From Antedon mediterranea (taxonomy: Eukaryota; Echinodermata; Crinoidea; Comatulida; Antedonidae), in contig NC_092679.1 in NCBI RefSeq assembly GCF_964355755.1, positions 10,284,932-10,348,931 on the forward strand: a stretch of 64,000 nt of DNA, given 5' to 3'. A program made the position numbers and the translations under genes. Below, in pieces: positions 1-11,356 of the stretch (the first letter of the stretch is position 1; each line of letters begins with the position of its first letter). The notes under the pieces are model-generated. The model was not told where the DNA came from. It saw only the letters and a list, made by a program, of their open reading frames with translations, and made no database searches.

Positions 1-295
1 AAATACTGTATATTTATATAAACATTTCAAAGTATGAAAATTAGATTTCTTAAAAATACCATTCTTATATACTGTAAATCATTAAAAATACTATATTTAT
101 ACTGTTTGAAAATCAAAAAACATTATAAAAATAAATACAACATCAAAAAATGTGAACCTGAACCTTCTTTAATGTCTTGATTGTTGAATTAGGAAGTCCA
201 TATATTAAAGAATTACAATAGTCAATGCACAATAACACTAATGACAGTATTAATGACTTAGTGGCATCAACTGTAAGATAGCGATGAATATTCAA
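1..295. other. AT-rich sequence, no gene seen
   Basis: No coding exon or repeat is recognised here. The ERH gene would be expected to have its ATG exon upstream of position 426, but no ATG followed directly by a GT donor is visible in 1-425, so this is probably ERH intron 1. Confidence 0.4.
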
Positions 296-385
296 TCTGT
301 GTAGGTGTTGAACTATTGACTGCTTAGGGTCCGTAAAGTGTCTGGGCTAATGAATTTCCTCAGTTTCTAGTTTAAAGCTTTTTAA
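296..385 (+). repeat. 3' fragment of a tRNA-derived SINE
   Basis: The segment with 'gggtccgtaaagtg', 'gggctaatgaatttcctcag' and 'tttctagttt' matches the 3' part of the SINE at 27107-27412 ('gggtccgtgaag', 'ggcctaatccgaatttcctc', 'agtttccagtt'). It lacks the tRNA-like head, so it is a 5'-truncated copy. It lies about 40 bp upstream of the ERH exon 2 acceptor. Confidence 0.65.
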
Positions 386-425
386 TAAACACATTTATCC
401 ATAACCAAGGTGTATTTGTTTTCAG

Positions 426-2949
426 TCACATACAATATTGTTGATCCAGCCAGGAAAGAGAGCAGAAACAAGGACATATTCAGATTATGAAACACTTGAC
501 GAATGTATGGAGGGTAAGTTATTATTTTATTATTACAAAATATTATCAGCTGGAATTTTTTGTGGTTGATATTTGATTACGGTATACTAGATCGTATTGT
601 TTCTAAATAACGCTCTGCCCCTAATTATGTGACATATGATTATGCTTTTTAGGTCCCGAAAAGTAAATTAAACTTAGGAGTCAATGGGTTGAAGCGCCTT
701 ACAATTAATATTCTACCTTTTATTATTGTATACTTTAAAATCTGATATTCTACCACAAATTACACCAAAAACAAATTAAATTTACCTTGTGTATGTATTA
801 TGGTGGTAATGGTTCATTAATATCAGCAATAAACATGTGCGATAATATCAGAGAATTGATTTCAATGGTATTTTATTAACAATCCGATCTTTATATTATA
901 GTCCTGTCCAGTAAAGCATAAATTCAAAATGGATGCCATTTTGAAGCCCTAGCGATAAATGGACTATTATCTACTTAATCCTTCTATACATGGCCTGAAT
1001 AACACTTTGACAGTCGCCTTAGATTAATTGAAACTAAACAAATCTAATGCGATAATCGTGGTTGACAATATACGGTGTACTCCCTTTGTTTATTCCAAAT
1101 GATGTTGTATAGGAAAAGTTTATTTAAAAGAGGTGCATTTATTTAAAGTGGTGCGTTTATTTAAATAAATGCGGTATTTAAAATGCCCATTCTAGGCTAC
1201 TGTAACAATTTTTCATTTATGAAAATTTTGTTTCTATCTTTCATCTTTTACTTTTAGGTGTGTGTAAAATATTTGAAGAACATTTGAAAAAAATGAATCC
1301 AACTAGTCCTTCTATAACCTATGATATTAGCCAGCTGTTTGACTTTATTGATAAACTTTCAGACCTGTGCTGTTTAGTGTAAGTATTGTTTCCTGTTGTC
1401 CTGAATATGCATTATGATTTTCAAAGATGCTATCTGCACATGTTTTTATTTACAATTTTTTGTAAAGCCTATACACAATAAAAACATGGCATCAATTACG
1501 GAACTCGTGTTTCTCTATGAGGAAGTGTTTAGGAACCACATTAAACATTACGGATGTTAGATTTAATAAAGTTGTTGCTTGTACCAGACTATGAATGGTA
1601 CTATCTGCAAAAATATATAGACAAAATTACGCGACTAAACTACAAGATATATAATAGAGAAGGGGAATTAAATGGTGCTAGTATCGGACTTGCGGTTTAG
1701 TGATATTATAATATAGCTGTCGTTGTAGTCTAAAATACGCCACTGTATGGGTGTGCCTAATTTTAACAAAATAATATAACTCAACCAATCCTTAAAATTT
1801 ATTTCACTCTTCCCTGGTATTACACAATACAGTACCTAGACGCAACGATAGCGATGCAAATTAAATTGTTTTTCTTAAATCTATTGCCACTAACATGCTT
1901 GTTGTCTAGGAAATGTGCAATTGGTATTCATCGCTACATATTCTTTAATTTACACATAAAAATAAAAGTTATGCCGGTTGGGAGCCTGTTTGTGGCGGTC
2001 GGGAATTCTAATCAGAGCTTTTTTAAAAGAATTACCGTAGTTCCCCGGGTATAATCCCACCCCCCCTTTGTACGTGAAATTTGCCCGAATTTGGGAGGTG
2101 GGACTATACCCGGGGATTTCCCACTACATGAATTGAAAATGACGATATTTCTTCTACCTACGATCTAAAGCTATATTCCGATGTAGGCTAGGCCTAACAA
2201 TTAGACGGCCAGGCCATCTAGACCTAGGCGGTCTAATTGGTCTTACCTGTGCTTACCGTATAGATTTCCCCCAGATTTCTACTTAAAAAATAACCTAAAA
2301 TGTGATCTAGGCCTAGCTTCCTAAATCTACATGAACTCGATCATACGAGTTCGGTTCACCCACGCTCGAGCTCTCTGTGTAAATCGCATGTTGTTGCATG
2401 TGACACAAACTACTGCACAAGCCGGTCGGTATAGAGGGCGGTGTTTTTTTTACGGTAATCAAGCATGCAGTAGGCTAGTATAAACAACAAGAAATAATGT
2501 ACACGGCGAAAGGATGTACAGAACGTGACGATCGGGGCATGCTAGCCTTAAGGTTGTATTCAACTTAATGTTTGATGAGTTTTAAGTCAGCCAAATTCAG
2601 AGAAATTACTCTATTTTTTGGTGAGAATTTTGACGTCGGCCTAGCTAGCTACAGGAGGCCTAGGCCCACCTCTGGCCTAATATTAAATTATACACTGGGA
2701 CTTTGCCCGGGGATATGCTTGCGTGCGAAGGTAATCGTAAAGTCGGGGTGGGATTATACCCGAGGAACTACGGTATTAAATAATATGACCTGAAATCATC
2801 CAATCTAAATAGCAAAATGTATTATCCATTTCTCTTTTTTTTTTCCTCATAGGTTTCAACCAAATATGAATACTTATGCACCATATAATAAAGACTGGAT
2901 CAAAGAAGCTATATATGTTATGCTTCGAAAACAAGCTGGAAAGCAATAA
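426..2949 (+). CDS. ERH: Enhancer of rudimentary homolog (ERH), 5' exon missing
   Basis: ERH is a small nuclear homodimeric protein; in other animals it binds RNA-processing partners, including the Microprocessor subunit DGCR8. Three coding exons are visible: 426-513, 1258-1378 and 2853-2949. All are flanked by AG acceptors and GTAAGT donors (514, 1379), and phases match across each junction. The reading starts [14 protein letters not shown] and continues with [11 protein letters not shown], then [20 protein letters not shown], then [20 protein letters not shown] and a TAA stop. This covers nearly the whole family protein. With an initiator Met from an upstream exon the product would be 102 residues, against 104 in human. 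In animals the ATG is often alone in the first coding exon, which fits its absence here. Intron 3 (1379-2852) carries a MITE; intron 2 (514-1257) shows nothing recognisable. Confidence 0.96.
2035..2773. mobile_element. MITE with about 30-bp TIRs in ERH intron 3
   Basis: The left end 'CCGTAGTTCCCCGGGTATAA' continues into TCCCACC, and its reverse complement is found at 2745-2773 with one mismatch. A TA dinucleotide flanks each end (2033-2034 and 2774-2775). The left TIR is followed by its own inverted copy at about 2095-2122, so the left end can fold on itself. No transposase ORF is present. The element ends about 80 bp upstream of ERH exon 4. The TA duplication suggests a Tc1/mariner-like or ISL2EU-like family, which I cannot decide. 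Confidence 0.75.
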
Positions 2950-3310
2950 TGAAGTACTGTAGAACTTAAAATTATGTTTATTTTGCTGGATTTGCTCATC
3001 AAAATTTACAGCAAATTATAGCAAAGCATAGTCATTTTTTAGTTAGAGTTAATTGTAAAATTACAGTTTGATGTTAAGAAGAGTAAAGTCTTTTTGTTAG
3101 ATCAGCAAATTATTTTTACAACTATGTCTGTTCTACATACTGTAGGTTTAATACATACAGTAATGTAATAATATTTATTTCTGATCAATCTTTAACATAA
3201 TTTTTAGATAGGTTTTGGACATGATTCTGACTTTATTTATTGTGAATCTGGTCACACATCTGTGAAAATCTGCAACATTAATAAACCTTAAATAAATAGT
3301 GGTGTTAATT
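2950..3310 (+). promoter_or_regulatory. ERH 3' UTR with two poly(A) signals
   Basis: The ERH stop codon is at 2947-2949. Two AATAAA hexamers follow at 3280-3285 and 3291-3296, only 11 bp apart. Cleavage about 15-25 nt after either would give a 3' UTR of about 350 nt. No other signal is nearer. Confidence 0.7.
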
Positions 3311-4980
3311 AATTCAATGGATTGATGTTTTCTACTTTTATTACACACAGTAAAGACACTGTATGGATTTATTTTTAGTTTTAAATATTGTTTTTGTAAA
3401 TGTTTTTCGCCTTCATGTCCAAGAGTTTAATATTAAACAAACTAGTATTTTGTATCATGGCTCCATTTTTAAGTTTGTATAAGTGTTTCAATATACTGCT
3501 TTAATATTTGTGCTGTGGTAAGCAGAAAACGTTGAGCTTTCTGTCTAGTATCTGTACTCGTGTTCCTAGCCGTTTTAAGGCCAATTTACACAGACGAGTG
3601 GTAACAGTAAGTGGAAAACAAAAATATAGAATCTTTGTTAAATGTTATTTCTTATGACCATTTACACTGAATGTGGAGCGGATGTGCAGTTGAGCAGAAA
3701 TCCACTCAATAGAAACGGATTATATTTTGTCAAAATATTGCACAGTCATTTTCACGCTGCTGCTCTAGCCCGCTACGTCCCATTAGGACTACTCAATCAG
3801 AAGCTAAAGCAAGCAGCAGTTATAGTTCTAAGGACAGACAGTTTTGTGAAAATGGAAACTCCACTATGATTTATTGATTCCAGCTGCTACAGTAGACCCA
3901 AAAAACGTCTGGGAAAGAGTCTATTAGGACATGTCATGCTAAAATTACAAATCCCTAAGCATTTCTGGTATATTCACTGTCAGATATTCATTGAATTATT
4001 ATCGAAACAGGCCATTAAAGTTTGTGTTTGTAATAGGATACTTCACAATTGAAATATCTAGGGTGATGAAGTGACCCCCAGATTTGACCTTAGCAATAAA
4101 ATTAACTAAAGTGACAGAAATTGAGTATTCACTTCTGTAACAAAAAAATAATATTTATTCACATATAAAAAAAGAAAAGAAACCCAAAAACCATTGTCTG
4201 ACAGACAATTTCAGTATTTGTTGCTTTAAATTACATTTTTTTCAGGTAAAATAACTATTATGTGACAATAAAATGACACATTCAAAACCAGTTGAAATAA
4301 AAAATATTTTTCAATAAGCGAGCAGCGTTTTTTGTAAGAAATATTTCTTGTTTATTCTGGCCAATCAACCTGATTATTGGGACGTCATCTATCAACAATT
4401 TGTTTGTGTGCGCCTGTTAAGTCCTAGATTTCAATGGTATCTAACCAGTTTTCAACCCAGTTTCCTGACTCCCAGTTTGCTGATAAAGAAAAATAAATGC
4501 ACTATGTAATTGTAAATTATAATCACAATTAGCAAATAAGACATATTCCCATTCATAGGATTTGTTTCAAGGCCACCAATTTTACTGAGACATCAACATT
4601 TTAAAGTCAAAAAATTATCCGGCAGTTGTTTTTAAATCCTTACGCCAAATTTATTCAGCTGAATCGTAATTTTCTTTTGAAAGGAAAGGCATAGTACTAC
4701 TTAATATAGTTCAGTAGCCCCTGTCCAGGTGCGGACGCAGGGTGTTACCCCAGTGAGGGCCTTAAAAATGGTTTTTTTTCTGCCACTAAATTAATATTTA
4801 GATCCCATTTCATTTTATTACATAGCCTATGTAAATACGTAAACGTGATTGGTTGAAACTGCATCACATGACTACCGCTTCGAGGATCGTAAATCGTATA
4901 TATGCTCGAGTACGATGATATTGACCCGAGTCATTTTCGTGTCCCTGTCATTAAACATATAATTTGTGTGTAATTTTCGT
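3311..4980. other. AT-rich intergenic sequence, nothing firmly identified
   Basis: No coding exon is recognised. A stretch at 4716-4780 ('cctgtccaggtgcggacgca' followed by a T-run) resembles a hAT-type terminus, but no matching inverted end was found. ORFs here show no family features. Confidence 0.4.
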
Positions 4981-4987
4981 GTGGCGT

Positions 4988-5078
4988 TTGGCGATGACTT
5001 GACTTGAACTCACGATGATTTGCCACACCATCACAAGAAGACAACGTTTCATCCGTTGCGCCACGTAACTTGCTTGAA
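4988..5078 (-). repeat. tRNA-like sequence (SINE head or tRNA pseudogene)
   Basis: On the minus strand, a Box A-like 'TGGCGCAACGGATGA' is followed about 45 nt later by a Box B-like 'GAGTTCAAGTC', the spacing of an internal Pol III promoter. A clean cloverleaf with matching acceptor arms could not be drawn, so this is not called a functional tRNA. Confidence 0.45.
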
Positions 5079-5189
5079 GAAATTAATCAACTAAACCATA
5101 TAGTCCGGGAGCCCATGAAGATTTGTTTAGCATTGCGAGTACAAAAGGTCTGAGGCATAGAATATGTCAAGTAGGGTCCAGGGACCATC

Positions 5190-5990
5190 AAACGGCCGTT
5201 CTTAAGTTCCCGCCCCTGTACCAACTCTAGGGAGGGGCGCTCAAAATACCCCAACATTTGATTTAATTAGCATAATCAAGTACATAAATGAAACCAATGT
5301 TAAAATGTTTATTTTTAGGGTCTAATTGAAGATCCGTCATTCTTAAGTGGGAGCTCCTGTACCTAGTCCACTTAAAAAAGCCACTAATTAGCGCTAATTA
5401 GCATGGTCGAGTACATCGATGAAACCTTGGGCAATACAATAAGTACATTTACCCAACTGAGAAAACGTAATTCTTAAGTGCCAAATCCTGTACCATGACC
5501 CCTTAAGGAAGGGTCAAAGGTCAATATATGTCTCACCTAGACTTAATTAACATAATGAGTACACCTGTAAAACCAATGCAAAAATGTTTATTTTTAGAGT
5601 CTAATTGAAGATCCGTCATTCTTAAGTGTCAACTCCTGTACCTAGTCCACTTAAGAAAGCCATTAATTAGCGCTAATTAACATTTTAATTAGCACAATCG
5701 AGTACATCAATAGAACCTTCGGCAATACAATAAGTACGTTTGCCCAACCAAGAAAACGTAATTCTTAAGTGCCAAATCCTGTACCATGACCCCTTAAGAA
5801 AGGGTCAAAAAGTTTGTTTTCTGTTTAAAAAAAAACTTGATTATGCATACTGAAGAAAATTATAAAATATTTATTTTTAGTATCTTCCTTAAATGGCAAC
5901 TTCTGTCAACTAATTTCAGAAAGCTGGTAATTAGCATATTAATTAGCATGACTATATATGCTATAAACTTATATATACTTATAGACTTAT
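5190..5990 (+). repeat. Tandem satellite, about 279-bp period
   Basis: The words 'gatccgtcattcttaagtg' (5331 and 5610), 'cttaagtgccaaatcctgta' (about 5473 and 5763) and 'aaaatgtttatttttag' recur at a spacing of about 279-290 bp. Each unit has two diverged halves of about 140 bp. A third, decayed copy runs to about 5990. The same family recurs inverted at 22545-22880. Confidence 0.8.
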
Positions 5991-6657
5991 TTAGCATTAA
6001 CGATAAAGATTCTAAGTTATGCTTTTAAAAGACGTAGATAGAGACCTTTGCCTTTTGAAAACGTTTATTAAAATTAGTAGTATTCTGTTAAGATTTAAGT
6101 AAACATAAAATAAATAAAAAATATTAAATTCCGGTACGTATCAATTCTGGCAAAAGAAATGACAATATGATAATTATGTCCAAATAGTTTCAAATTATGG
6201 ATTGTAGTAAAAGTTTAATACTACAAATCACATGCAAACTAATCAGAAGAGACTGCATTGTCAACGTCGTTATCATTCATCACATTTTCTTCTGGTCTGG
6301 CATCTGGGTTCCTTCATGTCATATCCACTTTCCAGATCCCAGCCGTTTGATATATGGGTGTTCACAAACATCAGCATTTTCACACATTTGTGTAACAAAA
6401 ATAGCTCGATTCTGCTTCACACAGTGGAATGGAACTGCTATTTACTGTTTTCAGCTTTTCCAATGGATTGTTTGATGATGATTTTGGTCTGTAAGATTTT
6501 TTAAAGATCTTCTATCTATGTTTGTTTAGTGTCAACTTGGTGTTTTACTTCTTGGATCTTTATAATGATAGCGATATTTTATGGATCTTGTGATTATTTT
6601 AACTTTGTACATATTTTTAGTTAGCTCTTCAAAAACTTGTTGGGTCTGGCCTTTCCT
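5991..6657. other. AT-rich sequence, no gene seen
   Basis: Two overlapping ORFs of about 90 codons (6197-6504) have no recognisable motif and read as chance ORFs. No TIRs or tandem repeats were seen. Confidence 0.4.
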
Positions 6658-6660
6658 TTA

Positions 6661-6839
6661 AGCTTGGTTCCCACTAGAACGTAACGCAAGGACGTAAACG
6701 CAACGCAAGCGTTTTAACCAATGACAAGCAAAGTTATAGACAGTTAGCAATTACAAGCGAATAAGCCATCGCTTATGATTGGTCAATTCACTTGCGTTGC
6801 GTTACGTCCTTGTGTTGCCTCGCTAGTGGGAACCACGCT
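6661..6839. mobile_element. 179-bp MITE with TTA target duplication
   Basis: The left end 'AGCTTGGTTCCCACTAG' and the right end 'CTAGTGGGAACCACGCT' are inverted copies with one mismatch. They extend into a second inverted block, 'AACGTAACGCAAGGACGTAA' against 'GTTACGTCCTTGTGTTGCC'. Flanking TTA is duplicated at 6658-6660 and 6840-6842. The 3-bp TTA duplication is typical of PIF/Harbinger. There is no coding capacity. Confidence 0.85.
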
Positions 6840-6929
6840 TTACGAAGACATGAACTGGGATAGTCACACCCGTAAAAGGCATGGAATCATGGTAGCGCGA
6901 CACACACATCTGATGTCAAAGTAACTCGT

Positions 6930-7600
6930 ACATTGGTGTTGCTGATGTATCTACGGTTTTTTCCAACATCTAACCACGCTGATACATCAGGATGACTGCA
7001 ATATCAGTACCTGATGCCTCGTTTCACTCTTTACATCGCTGAGATGTTCACCGGACCGCGCTCCTCAAAATTAATTTTTCGTTACGCGGATGATATAGGC
7101 CTACCACTGTATGAAAACTCTTTTGACACCTTTAACACTAATTATACTGTAATAATGTTATCTCCTTGTCCCACTACTTTGCTCCTAATAAACTCTCCCT
7201 CAACCCAATCATAACATCTTATTTGGAGTTATAATAATGATGTGTCTATACTTAAAACTTTATTGAAAACCATGAAATCCCATCAGTTAAATCTATTTAA
7301 TTTCATTGGGTTATCATTAATAACAGCCTCTCATCATAGAAATTTTCTAAGAAAATAAGAAAAAAGTGTGTCTTGGAATCCCATCAAAGTTATCTTCCTT
7401 CCTCCACTCTAGTATTCTAAAAACCTATTATCCTTAACTCATCCTTCCTTATTTGAGCTATCGTAATATTGTCTTGGCCAACCCAACAAACATCCGTAAT
7501 TTCATATTCTGCAAAAATGCCCTATTATATATCTGGCGCCCATCCACTGTCGCATTACTCCCATTTATTTTTGATGGATGGATCTTCAGTTGTCTCTAAA
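6930..7600 (+). pseudogene. Decayed non-LTR retrotransposon RT fragment
   Basis: A frame at 7014-7214 contains FTLYIAEMFTG followed by RYADDIGL, matching the order 'LFxIYxxDM...YADD' of the reverse-transcriptase catalytic region. Further fragments follow in other frames to about 7600, showing frameshifts. Too little survives to name the clade. Confidence 0.5.
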
Positions 7601-7629
7601 TATAAACATTTTAGAATTGGTTTCACATT

Positions 7630-7905
7630 GTGTTCTCACGGTCTAGCCATTTTGCCACCCGGCAAATTGCCACCAGGCCCTTTGCCGCCCAGCATTTACT
7701 TGGCCTTTAGCCACCCAGTCCTTTGCTACCCGGCCGCATGTGGCATATTGCCACCTTAGGCCTTTTGACACATGGGCCCTGCCATCCGGCCAATTGTCAC
7801 TACCGGCCATTTGACACCAGGCCTGTTGCCACTCGGCCATTTTCCACCCAGTCTGTGGCCATCGCTTAGTTTCCAACTGGCCTGTTGCCACCCGGCCTGC
7901 TCCAA
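7630..7905. repeat. Minisatellite of about 17-18-bp GCC-rich units
   Basis: Variants of 'TTTGCCACCCGGCC' recur at least ten times with about 17-20-bp spacing. The same repeat occurs in reverse orientation at 22370-22520. ORFs across it are repeat artefacts rich in Trp or Pro. Confidence 0.75.
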
Positions 7906-8228
7906 ACTGGTGTGCTTGCTACAAAGGCGCGTAGCGTCTGGGCGAATATATAATAGGTTTATACTTTTCCCCGCTCTCAGTACAATTATTTATGACTGGG
8001 GGAGCCAATTCATTAAACCATCTGAGATCCATCTGTGACATGACCAATGATGGTATACAAGATCGTGGGATTTAAATAAAATCTAATATCACGATATAGA
8101 GATAATTAGGCCCTATATTCTCATGCAGTGGATATGCTACTGATCAATGTTAATTAAACAGTTGTTTTTACGAATTGTTTTGTGACAGTCAATTGAAGAT
8201 TCTGTATATCATAGGCTTTTGTCCTCAT

Positions 8229-8547
8229 GAGTGAGTGGCCGAGCGGTTAAGACAGTGGAACCGTAATTCCGTAGCCATAACATCGGCAGGGGTTCGAGGC
8301 TCACTCACTCCATGGTTCTGGTGGTAGAACGAGTCTTCTCGGATAAGGACTATAAACCGTAGGTCCAGTGTACACATCTAGCTCGTGTGCACTTTAAAGA
8401 ACCTAGTACATCTTTCGAGACGAGTAGGGGTTACCCCGGTGTATTAGTACATCCCAGCCACTGATCACCAACTGGGCCCTCTGGGAGACCAGTCTTTGAC
8501 TGAAGAGGTTACCCAGTATAAATATATATTTCAATCAATTCAATCAA
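8229..8547 (+). repeat. tRNA-derived SINE (type 1), full length
   Basis: The head has a Box A-like 'AGTGGCCGAGCGGTTAAGA' and a Box B-like 'GGTTCGAGGCTC', with acceptor-like GAGTGAG/CTCACTC arms. This resembles a class II (Leu/Ser-type) tRNA. A tRNA-unrelated body follows, including 'GTGCACTTTAAAGAACC' and 'CGAGTAGGGG', and the end is a CAATCAATTCAATCA tail. A second, shorter copy lies at 50330-50495. The SINE at 27107-27412 shares the body core but has a different head. Confidence 0.8.
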
Positions 8548-8623
8548 AAAATCAGTAACGAAATTGTATACATTTATTTGGATAAAATACAAATTATGTG
8601 GTAAACAAGGTGGTCTACTTTAT

Positions 8624-8761
8624 TTTTTGACACATGTGAGCCCGATAAACAAATACAAGAAAACAAGTATTGGTTATTAAATAATTTAAAGTCATCGTTG
8701 CAGCATGCACATAAAAGGAAAACATAAAAAAGGGACATTGGGATGCTCTGAAAAGGCCAAA
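8624..8761 (-). repeat. Ngaro terminal repeat B2
   Basis: This segment ('TTTGACACATGTGAGCCCG' through 'GACATTGGGATGCTCTGAAA') is a near-identical direct repeat of B1 at 8936-9085. The two copies differ by a 13-bp block ('TTAATATGAATGG') and several substitutions. Confidence 0.8.
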
Positions 8762-8817
8762 TTACATGTCTTAAAATCGTAATTGAAAACAAAATAGAGA
8801 GGGAGTGGAGGGAGGGA

Positions 8818-8939
8818 AGTGAAAATTATTTTACTTAGCCAAAAACTGGCGTGTTAATCTGTTGACAGCGTGAGGTGAGGAGGATGAGATGCTCACGCTG
8901 TCAAAAGATGATTGCGAGGGCGCCCCGCAATCACGTGAT
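8818..8939 (-). repeat. Ngaro repeat A2
   Basis: This is a direct repeat of A1 at 15178-15309, from 'GTGAAAATTATTTTACTTAG' to 'GCCCCGCAATCACGTGAT'. It lies between B1 and B2, as expected for A2 of an Ngaro element. It contains an internal inverted repeat, 'GACAGCGTGAG' with 'CTCACGCTGTC'. Confidence 0.8.
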
Positions 8940-9085
8940 TTTGACACATGTGAGCCCGATAAACAAATACAAGGAAACAAGTATTGGTTGTAAAGTTATT
9001 TAATATGAATGGCAAGTCATCGTTGCAGCATGCACATAAAAGGAAAACATAAAAAAGGAACATTGGGATGCTCTGAAAGGGCCAA
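8936..9085 (-). repeat. Ngaro terminal repeat B1
   Basis: This copy adjoins A2, lies on the ORF side, and repeats the B2 sequence. It overlaps the A2 end by a few bases at 'TGATTTTGACACATG'. Confidence 0.8.
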
Positions 9086-9149
9086 CACAGTTGGCAACGA
9101 AGGGCCAACGAAGCAGCCCAAATTAAGTGCAGGTAGAACCGATGACAAG

Positions 9150-9610
9150 CCATTCAGATGATGGTGCAACATATGTTGACACCCAGAACGTATAGAAATT
9201 ATCTACATAGTCTACCTGGAGCAACATGTGTTGACTCCAGTACCCGGTTGACCATTAGCGTCTGATAGGTGGAACAACCAAATATTGACATCGAAAAACG
9301 TATAGAAACACCTACATTAGTCTACCTGGAGCAACATGTGTTGACTCCAGTACATATTTAAACATTTTAATTAGGTAGGCAGTGTAACCAAATGTTGACA
9401 CCGAAAAACGTATAGAAACAATCTCCATTAGTCTGCCTGGGGCAACATGTGTTGACTCCAGTACGCGTTTGAGAATTGAGTTTAATAAACGGTGCAACCA
9501 TGTTGGCACCGAAAACATATAAATAACTTATTAGTCTACCTGGAGCAACGTGTTGACTCCGATTGAACATATGATTATAATTGGCGGTGCAACCTATGCT
9601 GTCACCGAAA
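9150..9610. repeat. About 110-bp minisatellite in the Ngaro 3' non-coding region
   Basis: Four units start at 9209, 9319, 9430 and 9533 (spacings 110, 111, 103), each beginning 'AGTCTACCTGGAGCAACATG'. A partial unit precedes them. Each unit has two half-motifs, 'GGAGCAACATGTGTTGACTC' and 'GGTGCAACCAAATGTTGACA', which are themselves related. ORFs crossing it on the minus strand are repeat artefacts. Confidence 0.85.
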
Positions 9611-9736
9611 GAAAACAAAAATGAAATAAGTAAAAACGATATACAGAAAAAATAATTATCAAACTTTGTTTAAGCTTGACGCTTAATACCCAGTCATGCT
9701 TAGGAAATATGCCAACCAGCCAGCACCCATGTTTAC

Positions 9737-10568
9737 AACGCTGTATTTGACAAAGTTATGTAGTTCGACCATCGTCCAAAAGTCATAATGTCTTGGTGAG
9801 AGTGTCCAAGTGATTTTATGAAGGTGTTAACTGTGTATGTTCCAGACTAGCATGGCGAGCTAATTGTTTAAGCGACAAGGAAAACATTTTCCTATTTACT
9901 GGTGTTCCATTTTCAAGCAGGAAGAACGGGCCTGCCTTCAGTGGTCGCATCTTGACGTAGCGTTGCAATGCTCTCACTGGGCATATATTGGGCTTCCGGA
10001 TTTTTTGGTGCAAGACGAAAGGAGGTGAGGAACGCTTAGAGTGTTTGAAAGATTTGAAGTTTATTTGCACTTTAGTGGCATGTACTGTGATATCAGTTAG
10101 CATTAGTGTGTGTTCTGCGGCCTTGTAGACTACTGCTTCACTGGCTCTGAGGCATGCGAAGTAACATATTATGAACAAGGCTCTGTAGAGGATGAATTCG
10201 TATTTGGATTTCATGCTACCTCGCATATGTCCAATTAGCGTTACAAGAATGTCGGAGGTGACCGGCGGTCTGATCGGTTTGGATGGAGAGTTCGTTTTTT
10301 GTTTCGCTACTCCTCTGCATAAAATGCTGACTGCTGGATTTGCGGTAGGGTCTTCCATAAATGATACCCTGTGCACGAATGACACTGCGCTAAGGTAGTT
10401 TCGAATCGTGGAAATCGCCAGTGCATTTTTAGTCAGCTTACTTACATAGAGAACAATTGTCTGTGGAGTCGCTGGTAGCGGAAGGGTTAGTGATTTCCTG
10501 AATTGGTTAAAATGGTGCCATTTGCTTTTATAGTTACTAGCGGTTCCTTTGCTTAATGAGTTCCACAT
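9737..10568 (-). pseudogene. Ngaro tyrosine recombinase, broken
   Basis: The 250-codon ORF (10568-9816) begins MWNSLSKGTASNYKSKWHHF, typical of the SAM-like N-terminal domain. It contains YFACLRASEAV, which includes the first catalytic Arg. It stops after EHTQLTPS, where the family normally continues into an H-x-x-R box. A later fragment in another frame reads KSLGHSHQDIMTFGRWSNYI, matching the C-terminal block with the catalytic Tyr. The H-x-x-R box is deleted or unreadable, so strand exchange should be impossible. This enzyme integrates the circular DNA intermediate in DIRS elements. Confidence 0.8.
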
Positions 10569-10912
10569 TAGCTCTCGTGTGAGGATCTTGAGTTGTTTAG
10601 TGGTTCGAAGTAGATTGGTTGTAAGTGCTTTGGTATCTTTAGCGGTGTGCGGTTCCTACTGTGCTCCTCTAGCATGGCCTCCGTTTCCTGAAAATGAGAA
10701 AGAGCGTCACATATCCTGTTTTGCTTACCAGGGATGTGCCTGGCTGTAAACTGAATGTTGTTTAGTAGTAACAAAAGAACGATAGCGCGAACCACTCTCA
10801 TGACCTTTTCGTTTGATGACGATTTTTTGTTAAGCACATATACATCAGCTAGGTTATCACAGTGGAAAACTACATGGGTGTTGGCTAGCTGTTTTGCAAA
10901 AATCGAATACAT
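10568..10912 (-). pseudogene. Ngaro RNase H C-terminal part
   Basis: The frame contains VFHCDNLADVYVLNKKSS (a catalytic Asp context) and FTARHIPGKQNRICDALSHF (the H-x-P-G-x-x-N-x-x-x-D-x-L-S-R-like end of RNase H). It sits between RT and recombinase as in Ngaro/DIRS pol. Its stop overlaps the recombinase start codon at 10568. The RT-RNase H link at 10913-11356 is frameshifted. Confidence 0.75.
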
Positions 10913-11356
10913 GACATAGATGGGCTAAATTTCGAGAACCATGATGTCGAACATTTTCCAAGATTCCGGCCAGCGGCCTTGAATCCAGAACTTTTGGAAG
11001 GTCGCACCAAGTGCGGTTTTTGAGGCATCAGAGGAGAAATGTAAACGCTGCGAGTCAAATTGTTATGGGGGTGAAAAATGGTAACGCCATTGTGTTTGCT
11101 AAGAAAGTCGGCCCAAATTTAGAGATCCTCCTTTGCTGAGTCAGAAAGGTGAATAGTTGAAAAGGGGTTAGTTAGACCGGCCGTTAGGGCATAAAGCCTT
11201 CTTAGAAACGCTAGTCCAGAGGGTATAACGCAGGTGGCAAATTGTAGCTTTTCAAAGAGATTGGAGGGCTCTCAATGTAGTTGAGTGAAGTGTGTGAGGA
11301 AGTTTTGAACTTCAAAGGGAGTAACGTAATTTTATTATCTCAGATGGAAGCCTGTC

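Noticed and set aside
7469-8038. Overlapping ORFs on both strands across 7469-8038, rich in Pro, Trp and Gly
   Set aside because: They are translations of the GCC-rich minisatellite and show no non-repeat domain.
8574-9153. Two ORFs sharing FQSIPMxLFYVFLLCACCNDD
   Set aside because: The shared peptide is the translation of the Ngaro B1 and B2 direct repeats, not a duplicated gene.
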